DNA of 64,000 bases. Source: Halicephalobus mephisto (taxonomy: Eukaryota > Nematoda > Chromadorea > Rhabditida > Panagrolaimidae). Of the stretch, positions 25,201-35,902 are shown in pieces (position 1 is the stretch's first letter; every line of letters begins with the position of its first letter). The notes below the pieces were generated by a model. The model did not search any database. It worked only from the letters and a program-made list of their open reading frames with translations, and was not told where the DNA came from. The position numbers and the translations under genes were made by a program. Location: assembly GCA_009193035.1 (NCBI GenBank), contig SWDT01000059.1, forward strand, positions 1-64,000, in the 5' to 3' direction.

Positions 25201-25689
25201 TTCCTGTAACTTACAACTGCGGACTAACTACAGGATGTGGACAGTAATTAGTCACAGTGAAATCGACGTTGAGATTTAAATTAATTTAAAATTAAAACTG
25301 TAATAATTTCGACTTTCCACAGAATTTAAACTGCTGCTCCGTAGTCCTACTGAGAACTAGAATGAAATGAAAAAAGAAAGAGCGAGCGCAATGGACATTC
25401 GTGTTGGGACATAGCGCTGTTCAAATTGCAATGAAAAATCAAATTGTAACAATTTCAATTTTCTACTTAATTTTTAAATCAATTAATATTTACTAATTTT
25501 ATTCCAAATTAAACACGGTAAGAATTGATGTCAATGTTTTTGGATTTTTTCATACTTCCAACGGTACAGCTAAAATAGCTTTTGTATTTATAATTATACA
25601 ACCAATGTTGTTCTTAAACATGAAGTAGATAGATTTCATCATCTTAGAAAATCATAGAAGTTCAACAGAAATCACATCAGAGTATTGCA

Positions 25690-26025
25690 CAAAAATGGGT
25701 ACATGGTATATAACGTATGGATACATTAAAACAATTTTGATGTTTCGGATGCATCATATTCAATGTATCGATATATTAAATTGATATCGATACATTGAGT
25801 ATAATGTGGTGATCTGTTAAAATGGCTATCATGTGTTAGATACATTAAGTTCAATGTACAGATATATTAAATTGACATCGGTAAATTGTATTCAATGTAT
25901 GAATACATTAAAATAGTTTTGATTCATCAGGTACATCATATTCAATGTACTAGTATATTAATTCGATATCGATACATTGAATATAATGTATCTGCTATAT
26001 TAGAACTCTTTTAATATGCCTTTTT
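25690..26025. repeat. Palindrome-rich satellite, second locus
   Basis: Short units such as GATACATTGAATATAATGTA and TCAATGTATCGATATATTAAA in both orientations, related to 11150-11910. The block ends near TTTTTTGTGTGTAG at about 26030. Confidence 0.72.
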
Positions 26026-26693
26026 TGTGTGTAGTACAACTTTGTAGGCATAAAGATCGGAGTTCAACCGCAAACGACCTAGACAGGATGCCCAAAGCTC
26101 CGCCCAGTCAGCCGACTTCTGAGAGGTGAGACTAAAGTGTTAGAGAGTCAGTCTTTGAGAAAATCCAGCTTCAAACTGGTCCGAGTTTGACTTCGGTCAA
26201 ACAAGGATCTTTCCTCTCTTGTTCTATGCTTATGTTGAGATAAATAGGCTTAATTGCTAATGGTAGGAACCAACAGTTTTCCATATAATGAAGGAGCTCC
26301 CCGGTATCACACCATTGACATCCAACCAATAACACACCCCCAACACTACAACTTGTTAAACTATGTTTTGAAGTTTATGCATTTGGATCATTTGCATATC
26401 TTTAAATATCTGAAAAGTAACCTATTTTAATAAATGGAATATCGTTTTGTGGAATCTCCGATTGATTAAATTATATATTTCTTTGGATTCAATTACGAAA
26501 TATTCTTGAAGCTAATCGTTCATTTGTCAAAGTTAAACATTTTTAAGAATGCCATGTGTTTTTATTCAAGAGCAAAAGATTTATCAAAAAAAGTATAAAT
26601 TAAAATTCCATTTGGAGAAAATAAAACTTGTTTATCGTTTTCAATAGCAATTTTATAGTTTAGAATTATAAAAAATTACTCCACAAATGCTTT

Positions 26694-27707
26694 TCATCTA
26701 ACGATGATCTGGGATACAGGCGTGGCTTTAAATAACTTGATTTTACTGAAAACGAAGTTTCGATACGGTGTGATTGTTACAATAATAACGATGTTGTCCA
26801 CTATAGGAAAAGTCCAAATACTGGTAATAACGAAATAAATAATATAGCCAGTTTCAATGTTGAAGATCAAAATAACTAGCAAGGCACCTAGTGGGATGAC
26901 ACCCATGAAGAACATCATCAAAAACTGAAAGCAGATGCTTTTGAAGAGCATTTTATTGTTCTCCCATGTTTTAGCAGAAAACTTTGATGAGTACTTTCTG
27001 AATGAATAGAAGCAGAGACTGAAAAAGACAATTAATCCGATCATATAAAAACATAAAAGAACAAAGAACGCCGGCATTACACGTTTGCAGACATTCCAGT
27101 CTAATCTAAGTAGACTACTTTGAAACTTCAACAATGTCTCTCCACCAATAATATATTTTTCAACCACTGTGTAAGTTTCTTCTTCAGAATGGAATAAATT
27201 GAAAACAAAGAAACTCAGAAATAAACCGATTATCGCAATACCAAACCATATCCACACACAATATATATGAAAAGTAGGATGCTTGTAGAAGTTCTTAATT
27301 GACAGTAACCCATTAATCGACATAGCACTGTATCTTTCTATAATCATGATTAGAAAGAGTACCAAAATTCCAAATCCAAGAATGAATATCAATAGAACAC
27401 AGATCTTTGCAGTTAAAGCCGTCATCGGGCTTAGAAATCCCCGTGGGTACATTATCATAAAATAGGGGATGTAAATTGGCTTACATAGTAGGACGACAAG
27501 CTCTATCATGAAGTTACAGAACACGTAACAGAGTAAATAAAATCTGAATTTCTTCATAGGCGAGGGACTTTTGAAGAAAATAATCAGAAACACGATAATC
27601 GAAGAAACTACACCGATACAACCAATTACTGACATTACTGTGACAAAGATGTCAGCAAAGTTGGCATCGTATATTTCTTCTACTCTAATACACGAGAAGT
27701 TTTCCAT
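26694..27707 (-). CDS. 7TM chemoreceptor 1 (nematode Srh/Sri/Str-like)
   Basis: Intronless 337-residue receptor starting at ATG 27705-27707 (MENFSCIRVEEIYD). Seven hydrophobic spans are visible, with IERYSAMS at the end of TM3 (DRY-like), a KKFRFYLLCY segment between TM1 and TM2 and TPYRNF after TM7. The PYR tail and the TM1-TM2 loop match nematode-specific Srh/Sri/Str chemoreceptors, which sit on sensory cilia and detect odours or pheromones through G proteins. Its first 200 or so residues are almost identical to receptor 3 (29586-30599), while the C-terminal third differs more. Divergent from receptor 2 across 314 bp. I cannot assign a subfamily. Confidence 0.88.
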   Translation of the reverse strand: MENFSCIRVEEIYDANFADIFVTVMSVIGCIGVVSSIIVFLIIFFKSPSPMKKFRFYLLCYVFCNFMIELVVLLCKPIYIPYFMIMYPRGFLSPMTALTAKICVLLIFILGFGILVLFLIMIIERYSAMSINGLLSIKNFYKHPTFHIYCVWIWFGIAIIGLFLSFFVFNLFHSEEETYTVVEKYIIGGETLLKFQSSLLRLDWNVCKRVMPAFFVLLCFYMIGLIVFFSLCFYSFRKYSSKFSAKTWENNKMLFKSICFQFLMMFFMGVIPLGALLVILIFNIETGYIIYFVITSIWTFPIVDNIVIIVTITPYRNFVFSKIKLFKATPVSQIIVR

Positions 27708-28021
27708 CTTTCTGTGCACCAAATTTTAAGTGACGAAAAGATCGAAAGTAGTAATAGCCATGCCTACAGATCTACTGGGTAAATTAACAGGTGGATTCAA
27801 ATTAGAAAGTTTATAACTTCGAAATGGTCCTTCATTAATATTAAAAGAAGTAAATGATTTAAACACTCAAGAAACTCCCTTGATTAGTTGCACCTGTTAA
27901 CTTATTAGATAAATCTTTCTGCGAAATTGCAGTAAAGAAAATACATATTGCTTATCGACATTATTCATCTTTTTTCTATTAATTATTAACGCTTAATTTC
28001 GTCTGTGTTAACATACGGTAG
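27708..28021. promoter_or_regulatory. Shared upstream region of receptors 1 and 2
   Basis: A 314-bp divergent spacer. Its left two-thirds (27710-27930) is copied upstream of receptor 3 (about 30600-30810), including ATTAGTTGCACCTGTTAACT. No defined transcription-factor site is called. Confidence 0.4.
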
Positions 28022-29035
28022 ATGAAAGAATTTTCTCCTATCAAATTAGAAGAAATTTACGATGAAGATTTTGCAGATATCTTTGTCACAGGGATGTCAG
28101 TAATTGGCTGCATCGGTGTAGTTTCTTCGATTATTGTGTTTCTAATTATTTTCTTCAAAAGTCCCTCGCCTATGAAGAAATTCAGATTTTATTTACTCTG
28201 TTATATATGCTGCAACTTCGCATTGGAATTGAACATCTTACTATACAAGCCTATTTACATCCCTTATTTTGTAATTCTGTATCCACGAGGATTTCTAAAT
28301 CCGATGACGGCTCTAACTTCAAAAATCCTCCTTGGGTTGTTATTTACTACTGGTTTTGGAATTGTAACAATCTTTGAGATTATGCTCATTGAAAGATACA
28401 GTGCTATGTCGATTAATGGGTTACTGTCAATTAAGAACTTCTACAAGCATCCTACTGTTTATATATATTGTGCGTGGATAATCTTCAGTTTTGCAATAGT
28501 CCATTTGTTTCTGAGTTTCTTTGTTTTCAATTTATTTCATTCCGCAGAAGAGACTTATACGGTGGTTGAAAAATATATTATTGGTGGAGAGACATTGTTG
28601 AAGTTCCAAAAGAGTCTAATCAGAGTCAACCGAAAATCTCTAAAGTTCATAGGATCAATATTTTTTGCTTTTTTATTAACTTATGGCATTATATTGACTA
28701 CGTTGGTCATTCTCTGCTACCATTCATTGAAAAAATACTCACCAAAATTCGCTACCAAAGCTTGGGAGAACAATAAAATGCTTTTCAAAAGTATCTGTTT
28801 CCAGTTTTTGACAATGATCTTCTTGATTGTTATTCCAATGTTAGTTTTTATATTTATTTTGATTTTAAACTTCTCATTTGAACACATCTGGTATTTTGTC
28901 ACTGCTACCATTTTTCTTTTCCCCATAGTAGACAATATTGTTATTATCGTGACGATTACACCGTATAGAAAGTTTGTCGTCAGTACACTCAAATTATTTA
29001 AATTCACGCCTGTATTCCAGATCACCATCAGATGA
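28022..29035 (+). CDS. 7TM chemoreceptor 2
   Basis: Intronless, 337 residues, starting MKEFSPIKLEEIYDEDF. It has the same layout as receptor 1: short N-terminus, seven spans, IERYSAMSINGLLSIKNFY at the TM3-TM4 junction and TPYRKF after TM7. Residues 20-60 (TM1 and the FKSPSPMKKF loop) are nearly identical to the other three receptors, whereas the middle and TM5-TM7 diverge. It runs divergently from receptor 1 and converges on receptor 3 (551 bp between stops). Likely a chemosensory GPCR by family; ligand unknown. Confidence 0.88.
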   Translation: MKEFSPIKLEEIYDEDFADIFVTGMSVIGCIGVVSSIIVFLIIFFKSPSPMKKFRFYLLCYICCNFALELNILLYKPIYIPYFVILYPRGFLNPMTALTSKILLGLLFTTGFGIVTIFEIMLIERYSAMSINGLLSIKNFYKHPTVYIYCAWIIFSFAIVHLFLSFFVFNLFHSAEETYTVVEKYIIGGETLLKFQKSLIRVNRKSLKFIGSIFFAFLLTYGIILTTLVILCYHSLKKYSPKFATKAWENNKMLFKSICFQFLTMIFLIVIPMLVFIFILILNFSFEHIWYFVTATIFLFPIVDNIVIIVTITPYRKFVVSTLKLFKFTPVFQITIR

Positions 29036-29585
29036 GGAACATCCGTGAAATATGTTTTATCTTTAAAGATATGAAGTTGATGTCGATGGTGTAAGTATCG
29101 ATGCCGATTGACGAAGGAGTTCTAAGAATTCCTCACAGTAACTTTCGGTTGCCGTGACTGCGGCAATATTATTTGTATTGTTTTTCTATTTATCTACTTT
29201 TAACTATGCTTAAAATTCTGAATCATTGGGATGAGTCGTGAGAGAAGAACCATTTCCCTTCAAAGACGCAACATGAATCGGACGGCGTCCACGGAGCTCT
29301 CTCTCTATAAAGGCACGAAGTTTGAAAGTCTGAAGGAGACCCAATTCTTCCATGACCCGAGGGGCGTTTATAGCTTATAATGTATCCCTTGTATTGATTG
29401 TATTGTAGTTTTTGTAATATCGATTATGAATCAGTTTAATTACCCAAGTTTGAGGTATAACCAATAAACTCTCTGCCTACAACTTTCACATCATACAACC
29501 CCGAGTGTCAGTACATATAATTCGTTTATTACTTTTTACATTAAATTCAGGTTTTTAAAGATAAAACATATTTCACAAATGTTTC
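29036..29585. other. Spacer between convergent receptors, LTR-like
   Basis: About 29150-29500 has features of a solo LTR: a TATA-like CTCTATAAAGG, then AATAAA near 29464, and sharper base composition than its flanks. No matching second LTR or internal retroelement sequence is seen here, so the call is tentative. 29036-29060 and 29555-29585 (complement) are the paired 3' ends of the duplicated receptors. Confidence 0.3.
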
Positions 29586-30599
29586 TCATCTGATGGTGAT
29601 CTGGGATACAGGCGTGGATTTAAATAATTTGAGTGTATTGACAACAAACTTTCTATATGGTGTAATCGTCACGATAATAACGACGTTGTCCACTACAGGA
29701 AAACTCCAAGCCATGGCTATAACGAAGAAAATTGTGTGGTGAGATAAAAGATTAAAGATTAAAATAATTAGAACAATTCCTAGTGGGATAACAATTAGAA
29801 GGATAATTACCAGTAACTGAAAGCAGATGCTTTTGAAGAGCATTTTGTTGTTCTCCCATGTTTTATTAGAAAACATCAATGAATACTTCTTGAAAGAACG
29901 AAGACAAAGACCGAAGAAGACAATTAATCCGACCATATAAAGAAATAAAAGAACAAAAAACGCCGGCATTACACGTTTGCAGACATTCCAGTCTAATCTA
30001 AGTAGACTACTTTGAAACTTCAACAATGTGTCTCCACCAATAATATATTTTTTAATTACCGTATAAGTCTCTTCTTCAGAATGGAATAAATTGAAAACAA
30101 AGAAACTCAGAAATAGACCGATTATCGCAATACCAAACCATATCCACACACAATATATATAAACGGTAGGATGCTTGTAGAAGTTCTTAATTGACAGTAA
30201 CCCATTAATCGACATAGCACTGTATCTTTCTATAATCATTATCAGAAAGAGTATCAGAATTCCAAATCCAAGAGTGAATATCAATAGAAAACAGATCTTT
30301 GCAGTTAAAGCCGTCATCGGGCTTAGAAACCCTCGTGGGTATATTACCATAAAATAGGGAATATAAATTGGCTTACATAGTAGGACGACAAGCTCTATCA
30401 TGAAGTTACAGAATACGTAACAGAGTAAATAAAATCTGAATTTCTTCATAGGCGAGGGGCTTTTGAAAAAAATAATCAGAAATACGATAATCGAAGAAAC
30501 TACACCGATGCAGCCAATTACTGACATCACTGTGACAAAGATGTCAGCAAAGTTGGCATCGTATATTTCTTCTACTCTAATACAAGAGAAGTTTTCCAT
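29586..30599 (-). CDS. 7TM chemoreceptor 3
   Basis: Intronless, 337 residues, starting MENFSCIRVEEIYD at ATG 30597-30599. Almost identical to receptor 1 through TM1-TM4 and the first long loop (FKSPSPMKKF, IERYSAMS, RLDWNVCKRVMPAFF), then diverging in TM5-TM7, with a tail (TPVSQITIR) closer to receptors 1 and 2. This mosaic pattern suggests recent duplication or gene conversion. Same inferred role as its neighbours. Confidence 0.88.
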   Translation of the reverse strand: MENFSCIRVEEIYDANFADIFVTVMSVIGCIGVVSSIIVFLIIFFKSPSPMKKFRFYLLCYVFCNFMIELVVLLCKPIYIPYFMVIYPRGFLSPMTALTAKICFLLIFTLGFGILILFLIMIIERYSAMSINGLLSIKNFYKHPTVYIYCVWIWFGIAIIGLFLSFFVFNLFHSEEETYTVIKKYIIGGDTLLKFQSSLLRLDWNVCKRVMPAFFVLLFLYMVGLIVFFGLCLRSFKKYSLMFSNKTWENNKMLFKSICFQLLVIILLIVIPLGIVLIILIFNLLSHHTIFFVIAMAWSFPVVDNVVIIVTITPYRKFVVNTLKLFKSTPVSQITIR

Positions 30600-30839
30600 C
30601 TTTCTGTGAACCAAATTTTAAATGACAAAAAGATCGAAAGTAGTAATAGCCATGCCTGGAAATCTACTAGTTAAATTAGCAGGTGGATTCAAATTAGAAA
30701 AGTTTATCAATTCGAAATGGTTCCTCATTAATATTAAAAGAAGTAAATGATTGAAACATTCAAGAAACTCCCTTGATTAGTTGCACCTGTTAACTTATTA
30801 GGTAAGTCTTTCTCAAAAACAGCAGTAAATAGTTGCATG

Positions 30840-31080
30840 AGGGTAGTTTTATCAATGATGCCATTTCTGATTATCTCCTTCAAACACTGTATTTATGAAG
30901 AAATTCAAGTTTTATCTACTTTGTTATATATGTTGCAACTTCATATTAGACTAGATGATTTTATAATACAAAGCTTTTTATATTTTCAACTTTGCCATGT
31001 TTTATTGATAAGGATTTCTAAGTTCAGTGCTGTTCCAAACTTCATAGTAATATTTGTTCGAATCTGAGTGTACTAAATTT
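30840..31080 (+). pseudogene. Relic of a fifth chemoreceptor
   Basis: The DNA at 30850-30965 aligns with the TM1-TM2 part of the intact receptors; from 30895 it reads MKKFKFYLLCYICCNF, then hits a stop. A further stretch near 31012-31035 matches the GGATTTCTAAGT that codes for RGFLS in the receptors. The rest of the gene is gone or unrecognisable. It points in the same direction as receptor 4. Confidence 0.72.
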
Positions 31081-31457
31081 TTTAAAATACAGCTTTGAAT
31101 AGTGAACATAAAAGTAAAACCTCTCTGGGACATCTCACAAGTAATTGCAGTAAATAAGATATTTTTGACGAATAATCAACACTTATATAATAGGAAAAAC
31201 GAACTCTTTCATTATCATGTAGGTTGAGTTGGTTTCAGTGACAATGATATGACTCTGAATCGCTGAAGAGTGGACAGTAGTGATTTGCTACTGTTTACAA
31301 ATGTTTTTAAGCTACTTCATACGACAGATTTCACCTGGAGGTTAATTATGAGTTTTAGTCGTGAGCCAGTAGGAATTAAAACATACGTGGCTACGGAAAA
31401 ACATTCACCTGCTTGTTGGTCGACATTAATATTCAGTTTTATCCTTATCAATATTTG

Positions 31458-32471
31458 ATGGAAGAACTGCTTTCTGTTAGACTAGAGGAAATTTATGACG
31501 AACATTTTGCTAATATTTTTGTAATAGTAATGTCAGTAATTGGCTGCATCGGTATAGTTTCTTCGATTATCGTATTTCTGATTATTTTTTTCAAAAGCCC
31601 CTCGCCTATGAAGAAATTCAGATTTTATTTACTCTGTTACGTATTCTGTAACTTTACGGCAGAATTTCTTATCCTACTATATAAGCCAATTTATATTCCA
31701 AAGTTCATAATAGCATATCCACGGGGATTTCTAAGTCCGATGACGGCTTTAACCTCGAAGATCTGTTTTCTATTGATGTTTATTATTGGATTTGCAATTC
31801 TGACACTCTTTCTGGTCATGATCATAGAAAGATATGGTGCTATGTCAAATAACGGATTACTGTCGATTAGCAATTTCTACAAACATTCTACTTTTCATAT
31901 ATATTGTGCGTGGATAATCTTCGGTTTTGCAGTAGTCGGTATCTTTTTGAGTGTCTTTGTTTTCAACTTATTCTATCCCACAGAAGAGACTTATATGGTG
32001 ATCCAAAAGTACGTTATCGGTGGAGAAAAGCTGTTAACCCCTGAAAAAGGGCTACTTAGAATCAACATCGAATCTTTTAAGCTTGTAGCACCACCAGCAT
32101 GTATATGTTTTGTGATTTATGTGATCGAATTAATTACGTTCTTCAGTCTCTGCTTCCATTTATTCAAAAAGTGTTCATCGAAGTTTTCCATTAAAACGTG
32201 GAAGAACAACAAAATGCTCTTCAAAAGCATCTGCTTTCAGTTTTTAACAATATTGTTCTTTGTTGTCATTCCACTAGCAACTTTTTTAGTTATTCTGATT
32301 TTTAACCTTTTATCTCTGAACATCTGTTACTTTATTGTAGCTGTTATTTGGGCTTTCCCCATAATGGACAATGTTGTTATCATTTTGACAATTACACCGT
32401 ACCGAAAGTTTATCTCCAGCAAAATTAAACTACCACGATCATTCGCTGTTTCTCACATCAACATCAGGTGA
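31458..32471 (+). CDS. 7TM chemoreceptor 4
   Basis: Intronless, 337 residues from ATG 31458 (MEELLSVRLEEIYDEHF). An open frame extends 15 codons upstream without an ATG, and the ATG gives exactly the length of the other three. It is the most diverged of the four: IERYGAMSNNGLL after TM3 and TPYRKF after TM7, with changes in most of the extracellular half, but a nearly unchanged TM1 and FKSPSPMKKF loop. Divergent from receptor 3, with the relic between them. Confidence 0.87.
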   Translation: MEELLSVRLEEIYDEHFANIFVIVMSVIGCIGIVSSIIVFLIIFFKSPSPMKKFRFYLLCYVFCNFTAEFLILLYKPIYIPKFIIAYPRGFLSPMTALTSKICFLLMFIIGFAILTLFLVMIIERYGAMSNNGLLSISNFYKHSTFHIYCAWIIFGFAVVGIFLSVFVFNLFYPTEETYMVIQKYVIGGEKLLTPEKGLLRINIESFKLVAPPACICFVIYVIELITFFSLCFHLFKKCSSKFSIKTWKNNKMLFKSICFQFLTILFFVVIPLATFLVILIFNLLSLNICYFIVAVIWAFPIMDNVVIILTITPYRKFISSKIKLPRSFAVSHINIR

Positions 32472-33842
32472 TGAATATTCTTAGTTTACTTTACTTGCAA
32501 AAGTGCAGCTTTATCATGGAAAATAATAAATCGATTTAATTTCAAATTTCACTTGTTTGAGAGTTAAATGTATATTAATTTTTTTCCAAATTTAAGAACA
32601 AAAATTATCAATTTTTCTTCTTTGACTGTATCATGGTAGATACAAATTTTCTCTAAAACTCCACGTTCAAAAGTTATTACCGTATTCATAATAAGAAATA
32701 AGAAGAATTATGACGTAATAACGAGTTTTTAATGCGAACTTTAATTTGATACTAATTATTTTGTTGACTGAGTGTCGCAGAACGCGCGTTCGGTTTCGAT
32801 ATGAGATCTTCCGAAGTCTACAGAAACCCGTTTGTCCTTGAGGGTGAGTCAAGTGAAGCTCCAACCCCAGTATTTAAAGAAGTCGTCAAACCCTCATCAC
32901 GCGTAGCAGGAATTATTATTACCGTTTATCTAGTGTATTATTATTGTGTTTACTATCTATACTAATCTATTATCTTTGAGGTTTAGGGTATCTATATTGT
33001 ACCGTAATTTTGCTGCACTAGAATAAATAGAAAAGACTACTTCCGCATTTGGCTACGATAAAACTACGTGAACCAAGTCAAAGTTCACGACATTGAATGT
33101 AGTATTAATAACGCTTTCAGAAATTAAAGGCAGATGTTAGTTAGGTCGTTTTTATTTGTTGTTTTAAAGAACGTTTTTGATGAAATCATTTTAAATGAAG
33201 ATAAACAGTAAAAATGAAAAATAAATAATACCATAAATGAATACGGTAACATCTATGACATATGTTGTTTTACTAAAAATTTAGGACTAAATTAGATATA
33301 TTTGAAAACATGATTTTCTTCCGTGATGATGTGGGAATAACAGAAGGCTTCTGAAAGTTTCTTGTAGTCGACAACCCACTCATACAGGGGATTAGATATC
33401 CGATTTTTTAGAATACACAGATCTTGTTACTTTGCAATTTTGTCTTCATGATTATGGGTACAAAATATGAGTATTCATTTTTACTCATTTGTTATTCATC
33501 ATTAAAACCCTCAATTTTCCCACAAAACACATTAATCATAATCTAAAATTTCAAAGATCTTATTTCGTTTTGAATTCGGCGAATTCCTAGAGTGTTAATC
33601 GAAACTTCCTTCAGCTTTTAAATTCAAGAATAGTTTCCAGATGGTGCGTAGTTTTCTACAATATAAATTTTCTCCTTTTGATTTTCCAAAACTAAATTCA
33701 AAAACTCGTATATTCATTATAAGAAACCTCTTTTGAAGTAAATGACTTTGAATAAGTCATAAAAAGTCAGGTTTAAGGTTTGTGTGGAAGAATTGCTGCA
33801 GATTAGTTTATTAGAAAAGTAATTTACAAAGGTAATTTACAA
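32472..33842. other. Intergenic region
   Basis: No gene was found. 32760-33040 is less AT-rich and ends in AATAAATAG-like sequence, possibly the remains of a retroelement end, but nothing confirms it. From 33722 the left arm of the large inverted repeat begins. Confidence 0.5.
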
Positions 33843-34684
33843 TTAGAGGTTGAGGATGTTACCGAGAGAAACAAGTCCGAGGATCGAAGGGATTTCGATG
33901 TTGAGGGCCTTCGTCAGAATTCCGACTAATGATTTGAGCACATCGTCGAGGACATTCTTCAATTCCAGGATTTCGTTCAAGCCCTCTTCTCCAAGGTTCT
34001 TGAACTTCTCCAACAGGTTCTTCAGTTCATTTTCGATTTCATTCAGAGATTCGTCGGTCTTCTTCAGGATTTCAGCCACTTCTGAGGCCAAGTCACTTCC
34101 GATCTCTTCAATCTTCGCGATCAAGTCCTTCTTCGTTTCCTCCAAGAGCTTCACGATGTCAGCGTTGGTCTTCTGGAGTTCCTCCAGAATGGTCGAGAGG
34201 GGAATGTCGGTGGCTGATTCCAGGAGCTCCTTTACCTCGTCCGGGATTTCCTTGACTTCTTCGAGGGCAGTCGATGGGAAGAACGATTTCGAGCACAGAC
34301 CCTTGACGATTTCCAACTCCTGTACATCGAGAGAAGCTCCGATGTTGATTCCGAGGCTGAGAGCAGAGGAAGCTCCGAGAAAGCAGACGAGAACGAAGAT
34401 TTTAGAGAACATTTTGGATTCTGATTTGGTGTTCGGTAGAGTCTCCTTTTATATCCATTCGGAGGGGAGATGATTTCGCTGAAGTGACCACAAAACACCT
34501 CTGTTCGAGATTGTGATTAATGTATTCCTCTAATCTGACGACAAAAGTTGCCAAACAATCTGATTTGCACCGACGTTGCAGCTTCGCCAGATTAGTATAT
34601 GCATAATCGTTGAACACCTCTTCATCCAAACCAATGACCACTATTATCTACTCAAAAATCTTTTATCAAATCATACTGTTTTAA
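33722..34684 (-). repeat. Left arm of a large inverted repeat
   Basis: About 0.96 kb that matches 39890-40852 in reverse complement with very high identity. It includes a whole gene (33843-34412) with its promoter and 3' flank. The ends are readable: the outer end near CTTTTGAAGTAAATGA and the inner end near GATTTGATAAAAGATTTT in opposite senses. The arms are separated by about 5.2 kb. Confidence 0.92.
33843..34412 (-). CDS. Small secreted helical protein, copy 1
   Basis: 189 residues, single exon, starting MFSKIFVLVCFLGASSA, a clear signal peptide cleaved near residue 17. The rest is strongly helical and charged, with heptad-like spacing (KNLLEKFKNLGEEGLNEIL; TKKDLIAKIEEIGSDLA), ending in a hydrophobic tail with IPSILGLVSL. 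No cysteine pattern or catalytic motif is seen and I do not recognise the family. A TATA box (TATAAAAGGAG, minus strand near 34450) lies about 35-40 bp before the ATG. Compared with copy 2, two small indels leave residues about 40-50 in another frame (GLCSKSFFPST here against GLLEIVLPIDL there); a later indel restores the frame. Function unknown; a structural or lipid-binding extracellular role would be a guess. Confidence 0.75.
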   Translation of the reverse strand: MFSKIFVLVCFLGASSALSLGINIGASLDVQELEIVKGLCSKSFFPSTALEEVKEIPDEVKELLESATDIPLSTILEELQKTNADIVKLLEETKKDLIAKIEEIGSDLASEVAEILKKTDESLNEIENELKNLLEKFKNLGEEGLNEILELKNVLDDVLKSLVGILTKALNIEIPSILGLVSLGNILNL

Positions 34685-35782
34685 AAATAGAAATAACCGT
34701 TTATATGAAATTATTGTGGTGAAAATTTTGAAAATCTTCAATTTCAGGGATTGCTTCTGAAATTACACTATTGTAGAAATTTGAAATGAACATTATTGCT
34801 AAATTATATCAATAGAAATAACAGAATACTTGAAATAAAAAAAGACTAATCAATTGTACTGAATTGTCATTTTTAAATTTTTAGAAAACCTTCTCTGATG
34901 GAGAATCAGAAAGTTTTAGAAAACATTTTTTAAAATTAATGAAATTGTTTTAAAAAAACACCGGGTTGGATTAGGTATGAGATATTAGAGAAGATACTGC
35001 TGACAGTGTTGAAACAAAGGATTCAACTAAGATCCCAATCGAGGTGTTTTTTTCAGTAATTATAGAGTTCCATATCTCGGGATAAATTAAACGTTTTTTT
35101 ACTAAGAAGTTTGGCAATTGTTGAGATAGAAATAGGAAAAATATTACCAATCTTTACTTTAATACTAAGACACAGACAATAACTCAACATCTCACCATTC
35201 ATCAGTCCTAAGGGTCTTACTCATTTTCTACAGTATTCTATACTCTCTGATATTCAGGCTATCTCTTCGGGTGCTTTATTTCTAGCATAGGTTCTGTTTC
35301 AACATAATATCTCTGAGAATTTCACTTTTGCCCTACAGTATTCTATACTCTCTGACATTCAGGCTATCTCTTCGGGTACTCTATTTCTAGTATAGGTTCT
35401 GTCCCAGCCACAGTGGTTTTTATGAATTTTTTATCTAAAAATTAACATCATGATTTTCGGTCTCAATCTTCAGATCTCAAGTAATTCATTGTGATTTTAA
35501 TTAATTCGAAGATTTCTCAAATTCCATCGTAATTTATTTATTTTAAATTGAAAAATTTTCGAATAATAGTGTTTATATATCCCCAGAGTCTGTTATTTCT
35601 CGATATTCCACTTGTCGCTTGCGAGTGGACTCTCTCGCTCGTTTACGGACTGACAGTTCCTCGAGTAAATTACCACTCTGGTTTGCCAATGAGTTTTTAC
35701 TGACGATTCCCTTGTAAGAATTTCAATTTTTTTATAAATATTTTACTATCAATATACAATTTTAAGTAATCAGGATCGACGT
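34413..35782. other. Spacer with an R1-like repeat
   Basis: 34413-34684 is the promoter side of the left arm. 35150-35410 carries two diverged R1 blocks (CTACAGTATTCTATACTCTC, TTCAGGCTATCTCTTCGGGT). The remainder is plain AT-rich sequence. Confidence 0.6.
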
Positions 35783-35902
35783 GGTGGGATGGCCGAGTGG
35801 TCTAAGGCGCCAGACTCAAGAGTGACACTCTTAGGTTCGTTGAACCCAGCTGGGCATTCTGGTCCTCGTATGAGGGCGTGGGTTCGAATCCCACTTCCAC
35901 CA
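35783..35902 (+). tRNA. tRNA-Leu (CAA) with intron
   Basis: The acceptor stem GGTGGGA pairs with TTCCACC, followed by discriminator A (35902). The D arm has GGCCGAGTGGTCTAAGGC, the anticodon arm is CCAGA-CTCAAG...T-TCTGG with anticodon CAA, the long variable arm is TCCTCGTATGAGGG and the T arm is GTGGGTTCGAATCCCAC. An intron of about 36 nt starts one base after the anticodon, the usual place. A full class II tRNA, probably functional. It lies inside the spacer of the large inverted repeat, 219 bp from the stop of the Cys/His-module gene. Confidence 0.96.

Larger units (their letters stand above)
24702..26693. other. Intergenic region with a tRNA-like repeat and satellite
   Basis: No gene was found. 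25105-25200 (minus) has a tRNA-like stretch. 25690-26025 is the palindrome-rich satellite also seen in WDR35 intron 13. 26030-26360 is more balanced in base composition, with no open frame worth calling. Confidence 0.6.

Noticed and set aside
28717..29028. Minus-strand open frame inside receptor 2
   Set aside because: Antisense of a hydrophobic coding region.
33850..34473. A plus-strand open frame of about 200 codons opposite the secreted gene
   Set aside because: It is the antisense of a Lys/Glu-rich coiled coil, which often leaves the other strand open (Ser/Phe-rich).
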